Assembly (NCBI RefSeq): GCF_000972845.2
Contig: NC_040032.1
Coordinates: 19,214,636-19,278,635 of the forward strand
DNA: 64,000 nucleotides
Direction of reading: 5' to 3'
Origin: Larimichthys crocea
Lineage: Eukaryota; Chordata; Actinopteri; Sciaenidae
The position numbers were made by a program, and so were the translations under genes. Below, one piece after another: positions 1 to 11,599 of the stretch (position 1 is its first letter; every line of letters begins with the position of its first letter). The notes under the pieces were generated by a model. The model was not told the DNA's origin. It did not search any database and saw nothing but the letters and a program-made list of their open reading frames with translations.

Positions 1-3000
1 ACTTTCTGAGGCCACCTGAACATCCATAAATCAGTAGTGGTCAGCAAATAGAGAGCGCATGGGTAGCTTCTCCCTAAGCTTCATTATGGGTCAGCAGACT
101 TAACATTGTAAATTACTTTACCATTATTTAGCATCATGTTTATACATTTCACATTTTGACTTATACCATACAATAATTACTGTATTGTATAATTCTGTTA
201 AGCTAATTGCATAAGGATAATGTTGATACAGTATGAAATTAAATGCAAAATAATACACCATGTTGTCCTAATAGCCATTATCCCAGCTTTGCAGTACACA
301 TTGGCTGCAGTCCATTTGGCAAGTTTCTCATGGCAGCATGGGCAGGAAAACCCATTATAGTGGAAGACATCATAGAGTCCAACCAATGTGCCGGCTGATA
401 CTAGCTTCTCACCAATATATCGTACTGACAGACGATAAAGCTGGTTTTGTTTAAGATAATGTTAATATCAGGTAGGACAACAATAGAAAATGTTAAACTA
501 CTATCTCTTAAGGTATTTTATTTAGACCAAGCATTTCCATTTTTGGACACTTGTAGGTGTTTATTCTACATCCATCTAATGCAAGCAGAATGAAAACAGG
601 AATTAATGAGTGATTACCTAGGCAGCCAATCAAAGACTCAAACAACAACAAAGGCCATGTTGGCCTCCCTGATGACACAGTAAATCACTGCAGTGTGACC
701 TCAGGTTAATATAGACATTAAAAAAACATGTGGCTAGTCAAGACAATGGCAGGATTGAACAGGCACCACAAAAAGCTACGATTGCCAAACAAAACAAAAC
801 TTTCATTCACACACTGAATGAAAAGAGAAGAAAAATACTTCAAGAACTAAGACACAATCACAATGGATTGTGCGGAAAAAACATCACTGCACGCATCTTA
901 AATGAGCAACAATTATCCCTGTAGACACCAGGTGTACAGGAAAATGAGAGGCCTCTCCAGGTGGTTTGAAAAGCAGCATTTCAGAGCGGAAAATCCTTGA
1001 CGTACTGAAGACAAATGCAGCAGGTGTGATATCAGGGAGGCAGCTGAAATCCTGGAACAAACTGCCTTACAATGTCTCACACTTTTACTTCAAGAGTACC
1101 TAACCAGTCAAGAAGCCAAAAAAAAAAATCTTTCTGTAGATCATCATGGAACATCATGGAGCAGTCAGGGTGACAATTATGTTACCCAGCATGTCAGTGT
1201 AAGTAACTCAGACTAAAGATGGATAATGAAGTCCAATTAAAGTGACATATTAAGCCCGCAGGTGACTGATGGTGGTTAAAATTAAATTTTTTGTGCAGAA
1301 CTGCTGAACAATAAACACATTTCAAACCAAATGGAACTAGGGAAGTGGCAATATTAACATGAGTCACATCTGTCCAGTCCTTTTACAGGCAGTGGTATAC
1401 ACTACAGTGCAGAGAAATTGAGCATATTAAATTGGGGGTAAAAGTGATATTGGATCGATTGTTTTCAACAGGCCTAATCATCTAAGAAACAGACATGTAC
1501 ATAGGCAGCAGGGTGGCCAGAGGACACACAAGAATTCCTGTTTACTATACTGGGTGTGTGCCTCAGCTGAAGCGTTGGCATAAATCCAGGCTATAATTGT
1601 GGTCCTACCTTGTCACTGGCCAAAAGGGTTGACAAATGTAACAGTGGTGATACCGCTAAAAGAAAACGGCATGACACCTGTAGCGCACAGACCGTGCAAC
1701 ACAGACGGAAGTACGCGTGGGTGTTTTGATGTGTGAAATAGCAGCTGGTATGTGTTGCCCTTTTGTCTTGTTTATAATATATTATGCAAATTCCAACCTT
1801 CTCTGGTACAAAAAGACTTGGCTACATAGCATTTTACATTACAAACCATTTAGCTTTGACTGAGATAACAACCATAGGAGAAATCTACCAGGTATGCATG
1901 GCGATACTGCCGTCTTTTCTCATCACATGAAGGCTCAGTTGAATAATCAGGCAAAACCTCCAACTCTCTGCATTTGTGATTCATGAAAGTAAGGCTGCCA
2001 GTAATCCATAATTAGGAATACGAATCATTCTGTGCCGACATGCATACTGACATGTATGATCCCAGCAGAGTTGCTGTCTACCCACGTATCTAATCTGTAA
2101 ACAGATTTTTGTGGTGTGGTTTAAAAAGGTGAACTGTTCAGTGAAGGCATGTTAAATGATCAACAACAGAGTAGTGTCTTTGACTTTCACAGACAGAAAT
2201 ACCATCTGTTCACCAGTGCCAGTCCAGGGGAAACCAAGTTAGAACACTGACAAACTATAAATAACACTGGCCCCCATGCTGACAATAAAGAAAACTGGAA
2301 CATCAATATAAACAGTATCTATTCCAAATAAAATAAAAAATAAAAATAAAAATCGGTGCTCGTTGTTCTCCTGGCAGTTCAAGGAGGACGGGGACATCAT
2401 GCTGGGATTCTGTTACACAGTAAAGTAGTCCATCATCACCTTGGGTACCATCACCAGACTTGGCAGTCTCTCTTAAACAGAGCTCAGGAAAAAAAGGGTG
2501 AGGGGCTGTGTGCCAAAGCAGAACAGATCATCAGTGCTCTGCTGAAGATGCCACGTGTCACAACAAAATACTGTCCATCCACCATCAGCTTACATATTCT
2601 CCACACACAACGTGGCTATTAGCCTCAAGGGGCCTGCAGCTTCAAAGACTGTTTTGAATCAGAACCACTCCCAGAAATGTTTTACCTTGCTCAATGTGAT
2701 CTTGGCGCACATTCACATCAAGCACAGTTATTCTGAATCCATTAGAAGCCAGTACAAGTTCACCCTACTGGGGTGCCAAAGCCTTCTTTGAAGAGAACTG
2801 AAGAGTTATTTAGTGTAAAGAGCAAATGCAAGTCAATCAAGGGAGGTGTCCAGAGCATGAAGGGTCTCAGACAAGCCTTTAGTACATTTGGCAGCTTCTC
2901 CAACATCTGGAAATCTGAATGAACAGCCTTACTATACTTACATCATAATTGTTTTGATCATGACAGGTTACTAAAAGTTACTAAAACTCAGACCAAGAAA

Positions 3001-3895
3001 TGACAGTGATACAATGTGTGGTCTTTTTAAGACTGCGTATACTTTTGCTATTTAATATGATTGACAGAGTGGTGGGTTTTTTCTCTATTTTATATGATCC
3101 AGCTGATTGCATCACAGTATTTTCAGATGGTCTGTCAGCAACTGAATGATAATTGAAGTCAGTTAAAGTTTCAGTTGGAATTTACACAACTGACAATGAC
3201 AATTCAACAAAGTGTGTGTTAGTTCATCAGTTGTGCAGCTAGGTATACTGTACTAAGCTTTGCAAAGTAATGCTGTGCTGGTAAAGAAAAAAACTCGTTC
3301 ATGGGTTGGAGGTGGGGGGCAGTCCCCAATCTGCATAACAAACCCATCTCCTTTTTTTTTTCCCTTTTTTTACCCGCATTCAATTCTCTATAGGACGCCT
3401 TCATTGCTCACACAATGCAAATCACTCGTGGTCCCTATTCATGCACTGATTAATATGCAAAGACAGCCCATCCTCATCTAACAGTCAGCAGAGAAGAAAT
3501 ATAACAGCCAGCCGAGTCATTTTGAACTTATCTGTTGGAACTATCTGCACATTTTGATTCAGTATGAAGAAGTACTGTGACAGCACATGAATTTATGGAT
3601 AACTGATCAAAACCCATGCTTTAAAGTATGTTTCCTTCTCAAAGAATGATTTGACCTTAACGTGATGTTTTATCCACAGAACTGCAAAAAGTTATTAATA
3701 TTATATTATCTAAGTTATAATTGTTACTATTATCATTTTGGTTCTATTATAAGTGTACTGATTTGGGGGATTCTAACTAAAAATCGGCATCTAATTGTAA
3801 ATACTTTAGGATTTGGTGGTGCGATAGCAAATTTAGAAATTATTACAGAATACACTTTTGGGCACGTGGCACCAAATTTAACATCTTAAAAAAAG

Positions 3896-4090
3896 GTCCA
3901 GTGTGTAGGATTTAGCTGCAACTAGTGGTGAGGCTGCAGAATGGAACCAAATGAATACCCCCTGCCTCACCCTCACCTTCCAAGCGTATAGGAGAAATTA
4001 TGGTGGCAGCAAAACTCACTGAGTAGGTGTGTGTAGTAGCAGCAATAGGTTTTAAAGTTGTAAAATAATTCACCATTCTAAACAATACGC
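3896..4090 (+). repeat. Teleost interspersed repeat, truncated
   Basis: It opens with aaggtccagtgtgtaggat, continues with an 'actagtggtgaggctgcag' segment, then a C-rich stretch with 'ccctgcctcaccctcacctt' and 'gtataggagaaattatggtgg'. I recognise this order from a short non-coding repeat that is widespread in percomorph genomes. The matching inverted end expected at the far side was not found, so the copy is probably truncated. Family assignment is from memory. Confidence 0.5.
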
Positions 4091-6970
4091 AGACTTAAAT
4101 GAGTGTGAGGAGAATAAGCAGCAAAACTGCATGGAAAAACTGAGCAATGAATGAGGCTTATGTAAAGTAGATCTCACATCTGGCAAATCAACTAAACTTG
4201 CAATTATGATTCAATGAGAAGTCATTTTCTGATGCCGTGTTTTGCTTTTGTATCTGTACAGTGACAGTAGTATGCGGTCCAAAAACTGAATATGAGCTGA
4301 ATCCAAAGGGGGTACAGCTGTAATCTGAGCAGCTCCTGTGCTGATGAGAATTTGATCAACATAAGCTATAATAAAATGGTTCAAAATGTGTACTTGTCAC
4401 TCTGTTTGCAGCATGGATCTTGTTGCAACTACAGAGCAAAGTTCTGAAGATCCAGAATCTCGTTTTATTCAGAGAGCAGACTAAAAACGCCTTATAATTT
4501 TCCCTTGTTTGGCTGCTTTTTCCAGTTCCCCTAAGTCAAAAATAGCCTGTATTATTTTCATAGTGGCTTTGAACTCACCACAGCAGTTAAAGTCCCATGT
4601 GTTAGTCATTTAGGAATTGTGTATTTTCTCTCCCTCAAAACGTTAAGTTAAACTTTTCATTCTTTTTTTAGGAGCAGGCCTACGTTTGACGCACGAAAAC
4701 ATTGTTTTAGATCCAGGGGCTCAATAAATGAACTTCACAGTTCAGTTCACTTTGCTTTCAGATTCAAAAGCACGTGGATGTTCATTACTCTTGAAGTCAG
4801 TGTCTTGAGTTTCAAAAAACTGTATCAGTGGAATAGCAGGTGCATGGCAGTAACTGGGAAGTAGGGGCAAAAGCAGCATTTCAGGGGCTTTCATGTTGCA
4901 ATGAAATTAAGAAAAATTCAATTGAGGAAGTCCTGTTTGAGCAAGAGACACATGAGTTTCAAAGTCTGAAGAGGTCAAAACACTGCACAGTGGTTGATGC
5001 AATTGCACACAGAAGTGTTACATCTCTCAAAAGTTATTACAACAGCATTTCTTTTTCTTACAGAAATGTACACTTGCACGTATTTGACTAGCCGCCATAA
5101 AGCATTACCATTACGCTTGTAACGATAATTACTTTGATTTATCGTGGTCAGCAAAAATTGCACAGATTGTGTCCATATACAGTGCAATATTGCTGGTTCT
5201 GTTTACATGCGGGTTGGTTAAATAATAACGTCAACCTAAGCCAAATGAACAAACAAAACTATTTCAAGACGTGTTTTGTTGTCATTTCTGGTCATATGGT
5301 TTCTGTCTTCTTGTTGTCTGCTCTTGTTGTCTCAGACAACTTAAAAGTTCATGGCTTAAAATGACTATCATCTGAAACTAAAGCAAAAGTTCAGCCAGGT
5401 TCAACTGCAAAGAAAAAGTGAAACAGTGCTATTTCTTTGCCAGAGCCCTCTGTATCAGGACTTTCACTGTGCTAAGGCAGCAGTCTACTTGAACTGAATG
5501 ATGAAGCTGCACCTAGAACAAATTCTGATTCTGTAAAAACAAAACCAGGACCATCTTCTCTATACCTGTCAACAGCAAAACACTAACTCAAGCCAAAACC
5601 CAAAAGTCATATGGTCCAAAGGTCCAAAGTTTATTTAAGCATTAGCAGTTATGAAGCATCACTTCTCTGCAGACCATAAACTGAAAATTTGACATCTGTC
5701 AAAACTGCAGATTGCAGAATGGTGACCATGTAGATTAATCTAATAGCACCATGTCAAAACTGGAAATACACACTAGACTAAATCCATCTGACTGCAGACA
5801 GACTAAGACAAGAAAGGCCACCGTCTGGGTCCACTTCTGAAATCATATTCTGTTTAAATCCAAGCCATTATTCAGTCATTTCTTAGAGGGTGGTGTGTCT
5901 CTCCATCCTGTTTGTTACTAGTCTCAAAATTTAATTATCACTGAACTGGAACAGAAACTGGAAATCAATAAATGTAATTAAATTGCTCAGCCTTCTAACT
6001 GTGTGATACCGCCATTACCCTTTTAATATACCCCAGGCCTATCAAATAATGTGATCAATTTCTTTGAATTTCTTTCCCTATTGCGACAGGGCAGAGCTAA
6101 GGCACAGTTGTCTAATTATCTTCCTCCTGCTTCCTTTCACTTTCCCTCCCATACTGGGTGCAGTGGATTGCGGGGGCGTCAGAATATTTCGGCAGGATCA
6201 TGAATCATATAGAAAAAGATGAACATATCCTGACTGTTCTTGGTACCACACCGCCCTCTACACCACTAACAGTGACAGGCTGAGACAGAGTCTGGGTGTA
6301 AAAGGTGGCAAGAAATATCGTTGATTTGGAGAAAGAACATTTTTTTTAAATTATTCTGCAGAAACTTAAAAAGCTGAGGTTTGCAAATACTGCCGAGTAA
6401 AGGACGTGCAAGTTGACACGCATTATACTCACATAACCCATTAGATCCTGGCCAATATAGATCGACCTGGCCAACAACATGGGCCAATTACCTTATCACA
6501 GATATAGTTAAAAGTTTGTCCACCAGAGGGTACTGACAAGTTTACTTTTCCCTTTTTTTTTGTCAAGCTTTACAAGAAAATGTAAAGGGGCTTTGGTAAA
6601 AACATTAAATCACGCATGTTAAAATATTTATGTTATGTCGATGTATATATATCAAATGATATAAAAGCTGATAGCTGAAGGAAAGGAATATAAAAACAGG
6701 AATACTAAAAGAAAACCTGTAGAGTACGGTGAAATCAAAACCTGTTGTTGAGTGATCATCCTTCTGCATTCTAACTAGTATAACATCTACTGAATTAAAT
6801 TATTAATCTAATCAAACTACTCTTCCTCTCTCCAAGGACCCCTGGGGGTCCTCACACACCACTTGGAGCACACAGTTGCAGTCTATAGAAATAGGGGGGC
6901 AGATGCAGGGAGGGAAAGGAGGATGTGAGAAGCCGAGGAGGTGGGGGGTTTAGAGTGGGGGGACTGGGTC

Positions 6971-7006
6971 CCCTCCCCTATATAACCAGGGGAGCCCTGG
7001 GATTGG
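6971..7006 (+). promoter_or_regulatory. Possible TATA-type promoter core inside ncam1 intron 1
   Basis: A TATATAA at 6979-6985 is bracketed by an exact inverted repeat (ctcccc ... ggggag), and a GATTGG (reverse CCAAT) follows at 7001-7006. On the plus strand it would fire antisense to ncam1, away from the shared CpG zone. No convincing gene follows, so this is only a motif-level suggestion. Confidence 0.15.
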
Positions 7007-8244
7007 ATCCTATTGTATACATTGAATGACTATTGAGTCGCCCTCAATGGATGACGAATTTCCCTCCCCAACCGACCAAACTGAAAAAAAAAAACTACGG
7101 TCAAATCAGTCTGTAGCCATAAGTCAACATCCTTTTGCGCCCAAACGCACCTCGCTGTTAAGTTGGAAACGCCTGTATGCGATTTGGCAAGGCAGAAAAA
7201 CTGAAGAAACAGCGCTTTGGTCACATAAACAGAGTAAAAGGCGTTTAACCTAAGTCTTCAGACTCGCGTTATAAACTCTAAATTCCAACATTGACACATC
7301 GGCGCAGAATACTGTTCCGTGTGACAAATCTGTTGATGGCCAGAGTCGCATCTATCCCATCCAACGAGAAGAGTCTCAGCGCTGGATTATGAGAAACAAA
7401 CACCGCGTTTCACCTCAATAAAAAACGTCCTTAAACCTGTTTGTTAGTGGGCGGAAAACAAAGCATCCTCGCTCAGAGCCAGCGACGCTCCTCGCTCTCC
7501 ATCCTCTGTGCGTCACAGCTGACCCAGCAGAAGTGTGAGAGCCAGACTGGACTTACGCACATAAACATATGTTGTTTAATTTAGGTTATTGGGTGTTTCA
7601 AACGGAATACGGTTATTTACAAACAGCCATAAGAGCCTACGAGCAATATCTGATGGACCACAAAAGCGTCCCTGCATCACCAGTCCTGATCTCCTCCAGC
7701 ATCCACTAACCTCTACCCGCACAAATGAACTTGTAACTCGCATAGAAAACGCAGCACGTGTGGGTATTTTCACCGAAATGACACAAACATACAGTAGCCT
7801 ATGCCTCAACTCAAGGAGAACAGTAAGCCAACCGGACCTGAGGTTTCATACTCCTCCGTCATGCGCGGAGATATTCAAAAATGCACCGAGGCGAGCGGCT
7901 CCAGATACTAAACTGGGACTAGAACACCTCGAAACTGGACCAATGGGTGACCCAGTCGATATTATTATGTTTTATTCGCCCTAGAAAATTCTCACTTCTT
8001 ACACAAACTTTTGCTTCAATCGTGGTGATTTCTTTTCTTCTTTTTTTTTTCTATTACTGCCATCAGCTCCAACCTAACGCCACTGTCCGGAGTCAGTGAC
8101 AAGGATGCCGCCGGCGGGACCAGAGGATGCTGCTGCACAAGCAACACAGCTCGGCCTTCAATTCTGCACACTTTGCTTCAGCCACAGCCTTGGAATTAAT
8201 CTACACATAACATAATATGAAGAATAAATAACTCTGCTTCTTAC

Positions 8245-8296
8245 CTGCACAGCCAATGAATAGCAATCCCCAGATGAGGTCCCTTATTTGAAGCAT
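8245..8296 (-). CDS. ncam1: ncam1 first coding exon (signal peptide), partial gene
   Basis: Neural cell adhesion molecule 1 is an immunoglobulin-superfamily surface glycoprotein of neurons. This exon encodes most of its secretory signal peptide. Seen: on the minus strand an ATG at 8296-8294 opens a 52-base frame reading MLQIRDLIWGLLFIGCA plus one base of the next codon. It ends at 8245 and is followed directly by a consensus donor, GTAAG (complement of 8240-8244). Known: mammalian NCAM1 begins MLQTKDLIWTLFFLGTA, and its first coding exon is also 17 codons plus one G (phase 1), so residues, length and phase all agree. NCAM2 starts differently. The residues show a charged N-terminus, a hydrophobic core and a small residue near the cut. 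Exon 2 (first Ig domain) is not in the window, so the protein continues beyond position 1. I cannot tell whether this is the a or b teleost paralogue. A frame search alone misses this exon because it is so short. Confidence 0.9.
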
Positions 8297-8570
8297 TGTA
8301 ATGTGTCACAGATATTCTCCTTGAAGAGCAGACGCACTTTAAACAAGCGAGATGTCTCTACTGATGGGGGGTAAACAGATATCAGCCTTTCCACGGACAA
8401 CAACTGCTACCGGACGGGATTTTGGTCCTTGTCGCTACCCGTGTTCGCGGCACAATGAGTGACAAGCAGCAACCGTAGCACGCACTCGCACACACGCATG
8501 CACTCAATAGATACCAACACGAATTACTCCGCCCGGTAGGCTATACCCATATACACACACATACGCAGAG

Positions 8571-8598
8571 ACACACACACACACACACACACACACAC
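8571..8598. repeat. (AC)14 microsatellite in ncam1 promoter zone
   Basis: Uninterrupted AC dinucleotides directly flank the GC box, with shorter impure CA runs just before (8495-8570). Likely length-variable between individuals. Confidence 0.95.
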
Positions 8599-8603
8599 TC
8601 CGA

Positions 8604-8612
8604 GGGGGCGGG
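8604..8612 (-). promoter_or_regulatory. GC box (Sp1-type site)
   Basis: The plus strand reads gggggcggg, so the minus strand reads CCCGCCCCC. It lies about 310 bases upstream of the ncam1 start codon and directly beside the (AC)n tract. It matches the Sp/KLF consensus. Function is inferred. Confidence 0.4.
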
Positions 8613-8764
8613 CTGAGGTGAATGCAGTAACAAAGTAGTGCCAGTGTAGACAGCAGATGGTCACCAGGGGCTGTAATTCGGATTACTGAGCTGATTTAGA
8701 AACAGAGCAAAACACTTATTTTACACTGGAGACCAATTAAAATATGATCCAAATAAATGTAAAA

Positions 8765-8823
<59 letters not shown>
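8765..8823. repeat. (ATT)19 microsatellite
   Basis: Perfect ATT trinucleotide array of about 59 bases. A second shorter (ATA)n tract lies at about 8911-8933. Both are about 0.5 kb upstream of the ncam1 start codon. Confidence 0.95.
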
Positions 8824-8827
<4 letters not shown>

Positions 8828-9089
8828 TTTTTTCTGACAGACATTACAGACACCATCAAAGCAGCATACTCCTTTCTTGTTCTAAACAACACTGTTTTTG
8901 TTCGATTTAAAAAATAAATAATAATAATAATAATCACACTATCATATTTGCAAAATGTAGGGGGGAAATCAAGTTCATATGGATCCATTATTTTCATATA
9001 CGTTCATGAAAGTTTAAATGTGCTACATGTGAGATTTTGAGTAGTTGTTGTGTTCATTTTATGTATACATCATGTTTGTTTAACGAAAA

Positions 9090-9520
9090 TGAACAGGCTG
9101 CAACCAAACAGCAACCTTTGTGGCTGTGATTTGAAGCCAACACAGAAGTGCCCAAAACTGGACTCCATAAGCCCCTACAGTATGTTAAAATGTCCAACTT
9201 CACAGTAGCAATAAACATGTTTACATCCTGGTACAAAAAGGTTTTGGTTTCTGTAGCTAATTAACCAGTTAACAACAACAACTGTAATAAAGTAGATTTT
9301 CTTATATACCCGTTCAAATTATATTAAGGATAAAAAGTTCACTTTAATTGGACAGGTGGGTGGCCACAGGTGGCTTGTTTGAACAACCAGGTTTCATTCA
9401 GTTTGCCTCAGCTCACTCGCGCTGCAGGTTTGTCCATTTTTGTATTAATCAGGGCAGTCAGCGGAGGCAAGACTGCTGTCAGCAGCCAGAGCCACCCTGT
9501 GGACTGATTTCTATATAAAA
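9090..9520 (+). repeat. Teleost interspersed repeat, nearly full copy (family R1)
   Basis: Diagnostic blocks occur in order: 'agtgcccaaaactggactcc', 'aataaacatgtttacatcc', 'tggtacaaaaaggttttgg', 'tcattcagtttgcctcagct', 'ggaggcaagactgctgtcag' and a terminal 'ctatataaaag'. The same order is found at 48105-48475 and, for the 3' half, at 24838-25000, all on the plus strand. I know this as a common percomorph non-coding repeat ending near 'atacagtctatgg'. Its class is unclear to me. It lies about 0.8 kb upstream of the ncam1 exon. Confidence 0.6.
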
Positions 9521-9526
9521 GAATAA

Positions 9527-9767
9527 GACCTTTTTTCACAGCAGTCATTTCGACATTAAATACTAGGGTCAACCCAGGTGTTTGCAATGATACTTATTAG
9601 TGTTCTGTTCCATTTATTGAAGCAGAGCCTTTCCAGTGAGTCAACATGCAGCACAGCAGCACCCTGACGCCATTTGACCTGAATGGAAAGAAACTTTAAT
9701 TATTATCATTGGTAACACCTGTGTTTACCTACTCTTTCATGTCAAAATGGCTGCTGTGAAAAAGGTC
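9527..9767. mobile_element. Fold-back MITE with about 90-bp terminal inverted repeats
   Basis: The left end reads gaccttttttcacagcag, and the reverse complement of the right end reads gacctttttcacagcagcc. The two arms stay alignable for about 90 bases each, sharing blocks such as 'cacaggtgtt/cccaggtgttt', 'caatgata' and 'ttccatt'. Only a short centre remains, and there is no coding frame. A 241-bp element with long imperfect inverted arms is typical of a non-autonomous DNA transposon. The target-site duplication is unresolved (flanks aataa / tattt), so the superfamily is not assigned. It sits end to end with the R1 repeat and the CpG-rich patch upstream of ncam1. Confidence 0.8.
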
Positions 9768-9779
9768 TATTTGGGAAAA

Positions 9780-10420
9780 AATATTCTGTGCTCCGCTCCC
9801 ACGTGCCTTCTCTTCCCGTTTCCCCTTACCCCTAAAATATACCGCATGCGGAACGGCTCCAAAACGGCTGCATACTCCACCATCCACCAATAATCCATTT
9901 GTGATGCGCTCAGGTGCGTCTCTGCCGGCCACCAAGCGTCGCGAGAATGTACGAGATCTCGTGAATTCATGCATAATCGCGCAATATTGCCGGCTGTAGT
10001 CTCTTTGACTGCTGCATCTTTTTTCTGGTGTCTTTTTAAAAAGAATGTGAGGTGTCATAAATGATTACGCTTTTAAAAAACCCTCACCTGTTGACTTCAG
10101 GTCCTGATCCGCAGTGAACACAGATTATTTTATTTTGAAAATCAACCGGGGTTTTATTTTGTATTTTGTAGCCGATTTCCTTCCCCACACAATCTGCTCT
10201 GTGCTGAATTTATGTGCTCCGGTGTCCATGAAAAAAGAAGTTTTGCGTATGTGTTGCGGAGGGCTGCCGGTCGCTACAGTCGTTGCGGAGCCGTGACGCA
10301 GCGGGACCGGGGACTGTGTGAGCTGACACGTTGACTAACATTGAAACGTATTGGCTCCGTCGCCGTGGCGAAGCTGTTCCGCATGCAGTGTATTTTAGGC
10401 TTTAGCATCAATAGTGTGCA
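9780..10420. promoter_or_regulatory. CpG-rich patch upstream of ncam1
   Basis: CpG density rises sharply relative to the flanks (for example 'ggccaccaagcgtcgcgaga', 'gcgggaccgggg' and 'ggctccgtcgccgtggcga'). It contains a perfect 12-bp palindrome acgagatctcgt at about 9950-9961. No splice-linked coding exon is recognisable. It could be an outlying CpG island or enhancer of ncam1, the start of an unknown non-coding transcript, or a young CpG-rich repeat. The sequence alone does not separate these. Confidence 0.35.
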
Positions 10421-11026
10421 ACATTAACGAATGCACGTCCACAAAGCTTTTTTTTTTTTTTACTTGGTGCTACTGTAAAGCCTGTGAACTATATTGTGAC
10501 ATTGTGGTTTTAACTCGCTAATGTGAGCTTGTTTTCTAATATAGACAAATTGCTAGCTAACTAATATAGGAAAATACAGCAGATATATGAAATATTGCTA
10601 GGTTGCAGCTGGCTGATTAGCCTTAGCTTCCCTTTTTTATTTTTACATCATTGTGGTGTATATTGTAACTATGGGTGAAATGCTGTTGCTGCAATGCACT
10701 TTCCCAGTTTGCTGTTAATAATCGATAATCTAATCTCTTTGCTAACGTTATCACTTACAACTATGAGTGAGTACATCATTTATAGGTTGCCAAATTACTT
10801 AAGCTAACGTCATCCATGATACTCACTTATATATTGAGACAAATGGTGTTGATTGTAGCCAACAAAATATGTAACAAGCAAAGGTGTGTGACTAACAAAG
10901 CAAATAACAAAATGACATTGGTAATTGACAACCTGAGATGAGAAAATTACAGTTGGTAGTGGTCATGGTAGTGTCCACCTGATAAATGTTGTACCCCAAC
11001 TCTTTTGAAAAAAAATTATATTATTT

Positions 11027-11028
<2 letters not shown>
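10421..11028. other. Non-coding, AT-rich, nothing identified
   Basis: AT-rich sequence with many 'gctaa' words and a short poly-T at 10447-10460. No coding frame or recognisable repeat was seen. Confidence 0.6.
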
Positions 11029-11105
<77 letters not shown>

Positions 11106-11110
11106 CAGAC
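11029..11110. repeat. Compound (AT)n-(GATA)n microsatellite
   Basis: A pure AT run (about 11029-11062) passes directly into a GATA tetranucleotide array (about 11062-11105) and decays as 'gacagaca'. Compound arrays of this kind are usually highly polymorphic. Confidence 0.95.
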
Positions 11111-11314
11111 AATGGCCACTGTATAATAAAATGTCAGTGGCACAAACCAAGTTACAAATTAAAGAAAATTATTTTTACTGATGGTAAAGTTACAGAGTTA
11201 TTGGTGCAGTCAACCTAAGATGACTACTGCAGCTAGTACCTTCTAAATTACTATACAAGTATTATGTCACCTGAAAAACATCATAATTACAACATTATTT
11301 TCCAGCAGCAGTCA

Positions 11315-11465
11315 TTCCTCACCTGTCCACCAGATGCCCTCATTGTGTCCCCCTGCTTTGCACACCTGTGGCTCATTTCCTCATCAGCTCGCCCTGCTGC
11401 CTGCCTCACCAGCTGTACCTCATTAACTAGGCTACTTAGCAGAGCTGCTAGGTATAAGGCTATTG
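11315..11465 (+). repeat. Interspersed repeat related to 21355-21457 (family R2)
   Basis: 'tcacctgtccaccagatg...' followed by 'gcacacctgtggctcat' and 'ctcatcagc' matches the order in 21360-21457 ('tcacctgcccaccaggtg...', 'gcacacctgtggctcatc', 'tcatcagcag'). It is followed by a 'ggtataaggctatt' stretch. The composition resembles an LTR or 5' leader of a fish retroelement, but no coding region is attached. Confidence 0.45.
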
Positions 11466-11599
11466 TTTGAAGATTAAACCACTGGGTAGCATTACATGCT
11501 ATTTGTAACATAGTATGCTTTACCATCAGAAGCTAACAGTGAGAAAGAATATTAACATCACTGATATGAAGCATTTTATGCAGACAGTTTATGGAAGAA

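Larger units (their letters stand above)
1..8244 (-). other. ncam1: ncam1 intron 1 (5' part), no coding exon seen
   Basis: The region begins at the splice donor at 8244-8240 and reads leftwards past the window edge. No frame resembling NCAM1 exon 2 or the first Ig domain occurs on the minus strand here. It holds the teleost repeat at 3896-4090, a CpG-bearing stretch at about 6950-8200 next to the exon, and otherwise AT-rich unique-looking sequence. Positions 1-3895 and 4100-6830 show nothing I can identify. A very long first intron is normal for NCAM1 genes. Confidence 0.7.
8297..8640 (-). promoter_or_regulatory. ncam1: ncam1 5' UTR and CpG-rich promoter zone
   Basis: This is the sequence immediately upstream of the ncam1 start codon on the minus strand. 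It is much richer in CpG than the flanking DNA (clusters at 8395-8460 and 8595-8620). A GC box, gggggcggg on the plus strand, lies at 8604-8612. No convincing TATA box is seen at a sensible distance, which fits a CpG-type dispersed promoter. The transcription start cannot be fixed from sequence. An (AC)14 microsatellite sits next to the GC box. The promoter role is inferred from position and composition. Confidence 0.55.

Noticed and set aside
7589..7984. 131-codon plus-strand open frame near the ncam1 CpG zone
   Set aside because: No family resemblance, no splice or Kozak support, and CpG-rich DNA has fewer chance stops. Most likely fortuitous, antisense within intron 1.
8737..8997. Poly-isoleucine minus-strand open frame
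   Set aside because: Translation of the (ATT)n microsatellite.
9729..10058. 109-codon minus-strand open frame
   Set aside because: Its C-terminal end is encoded by the right arm of the MITE and the rest by the CpG patch. No recognisable domain.
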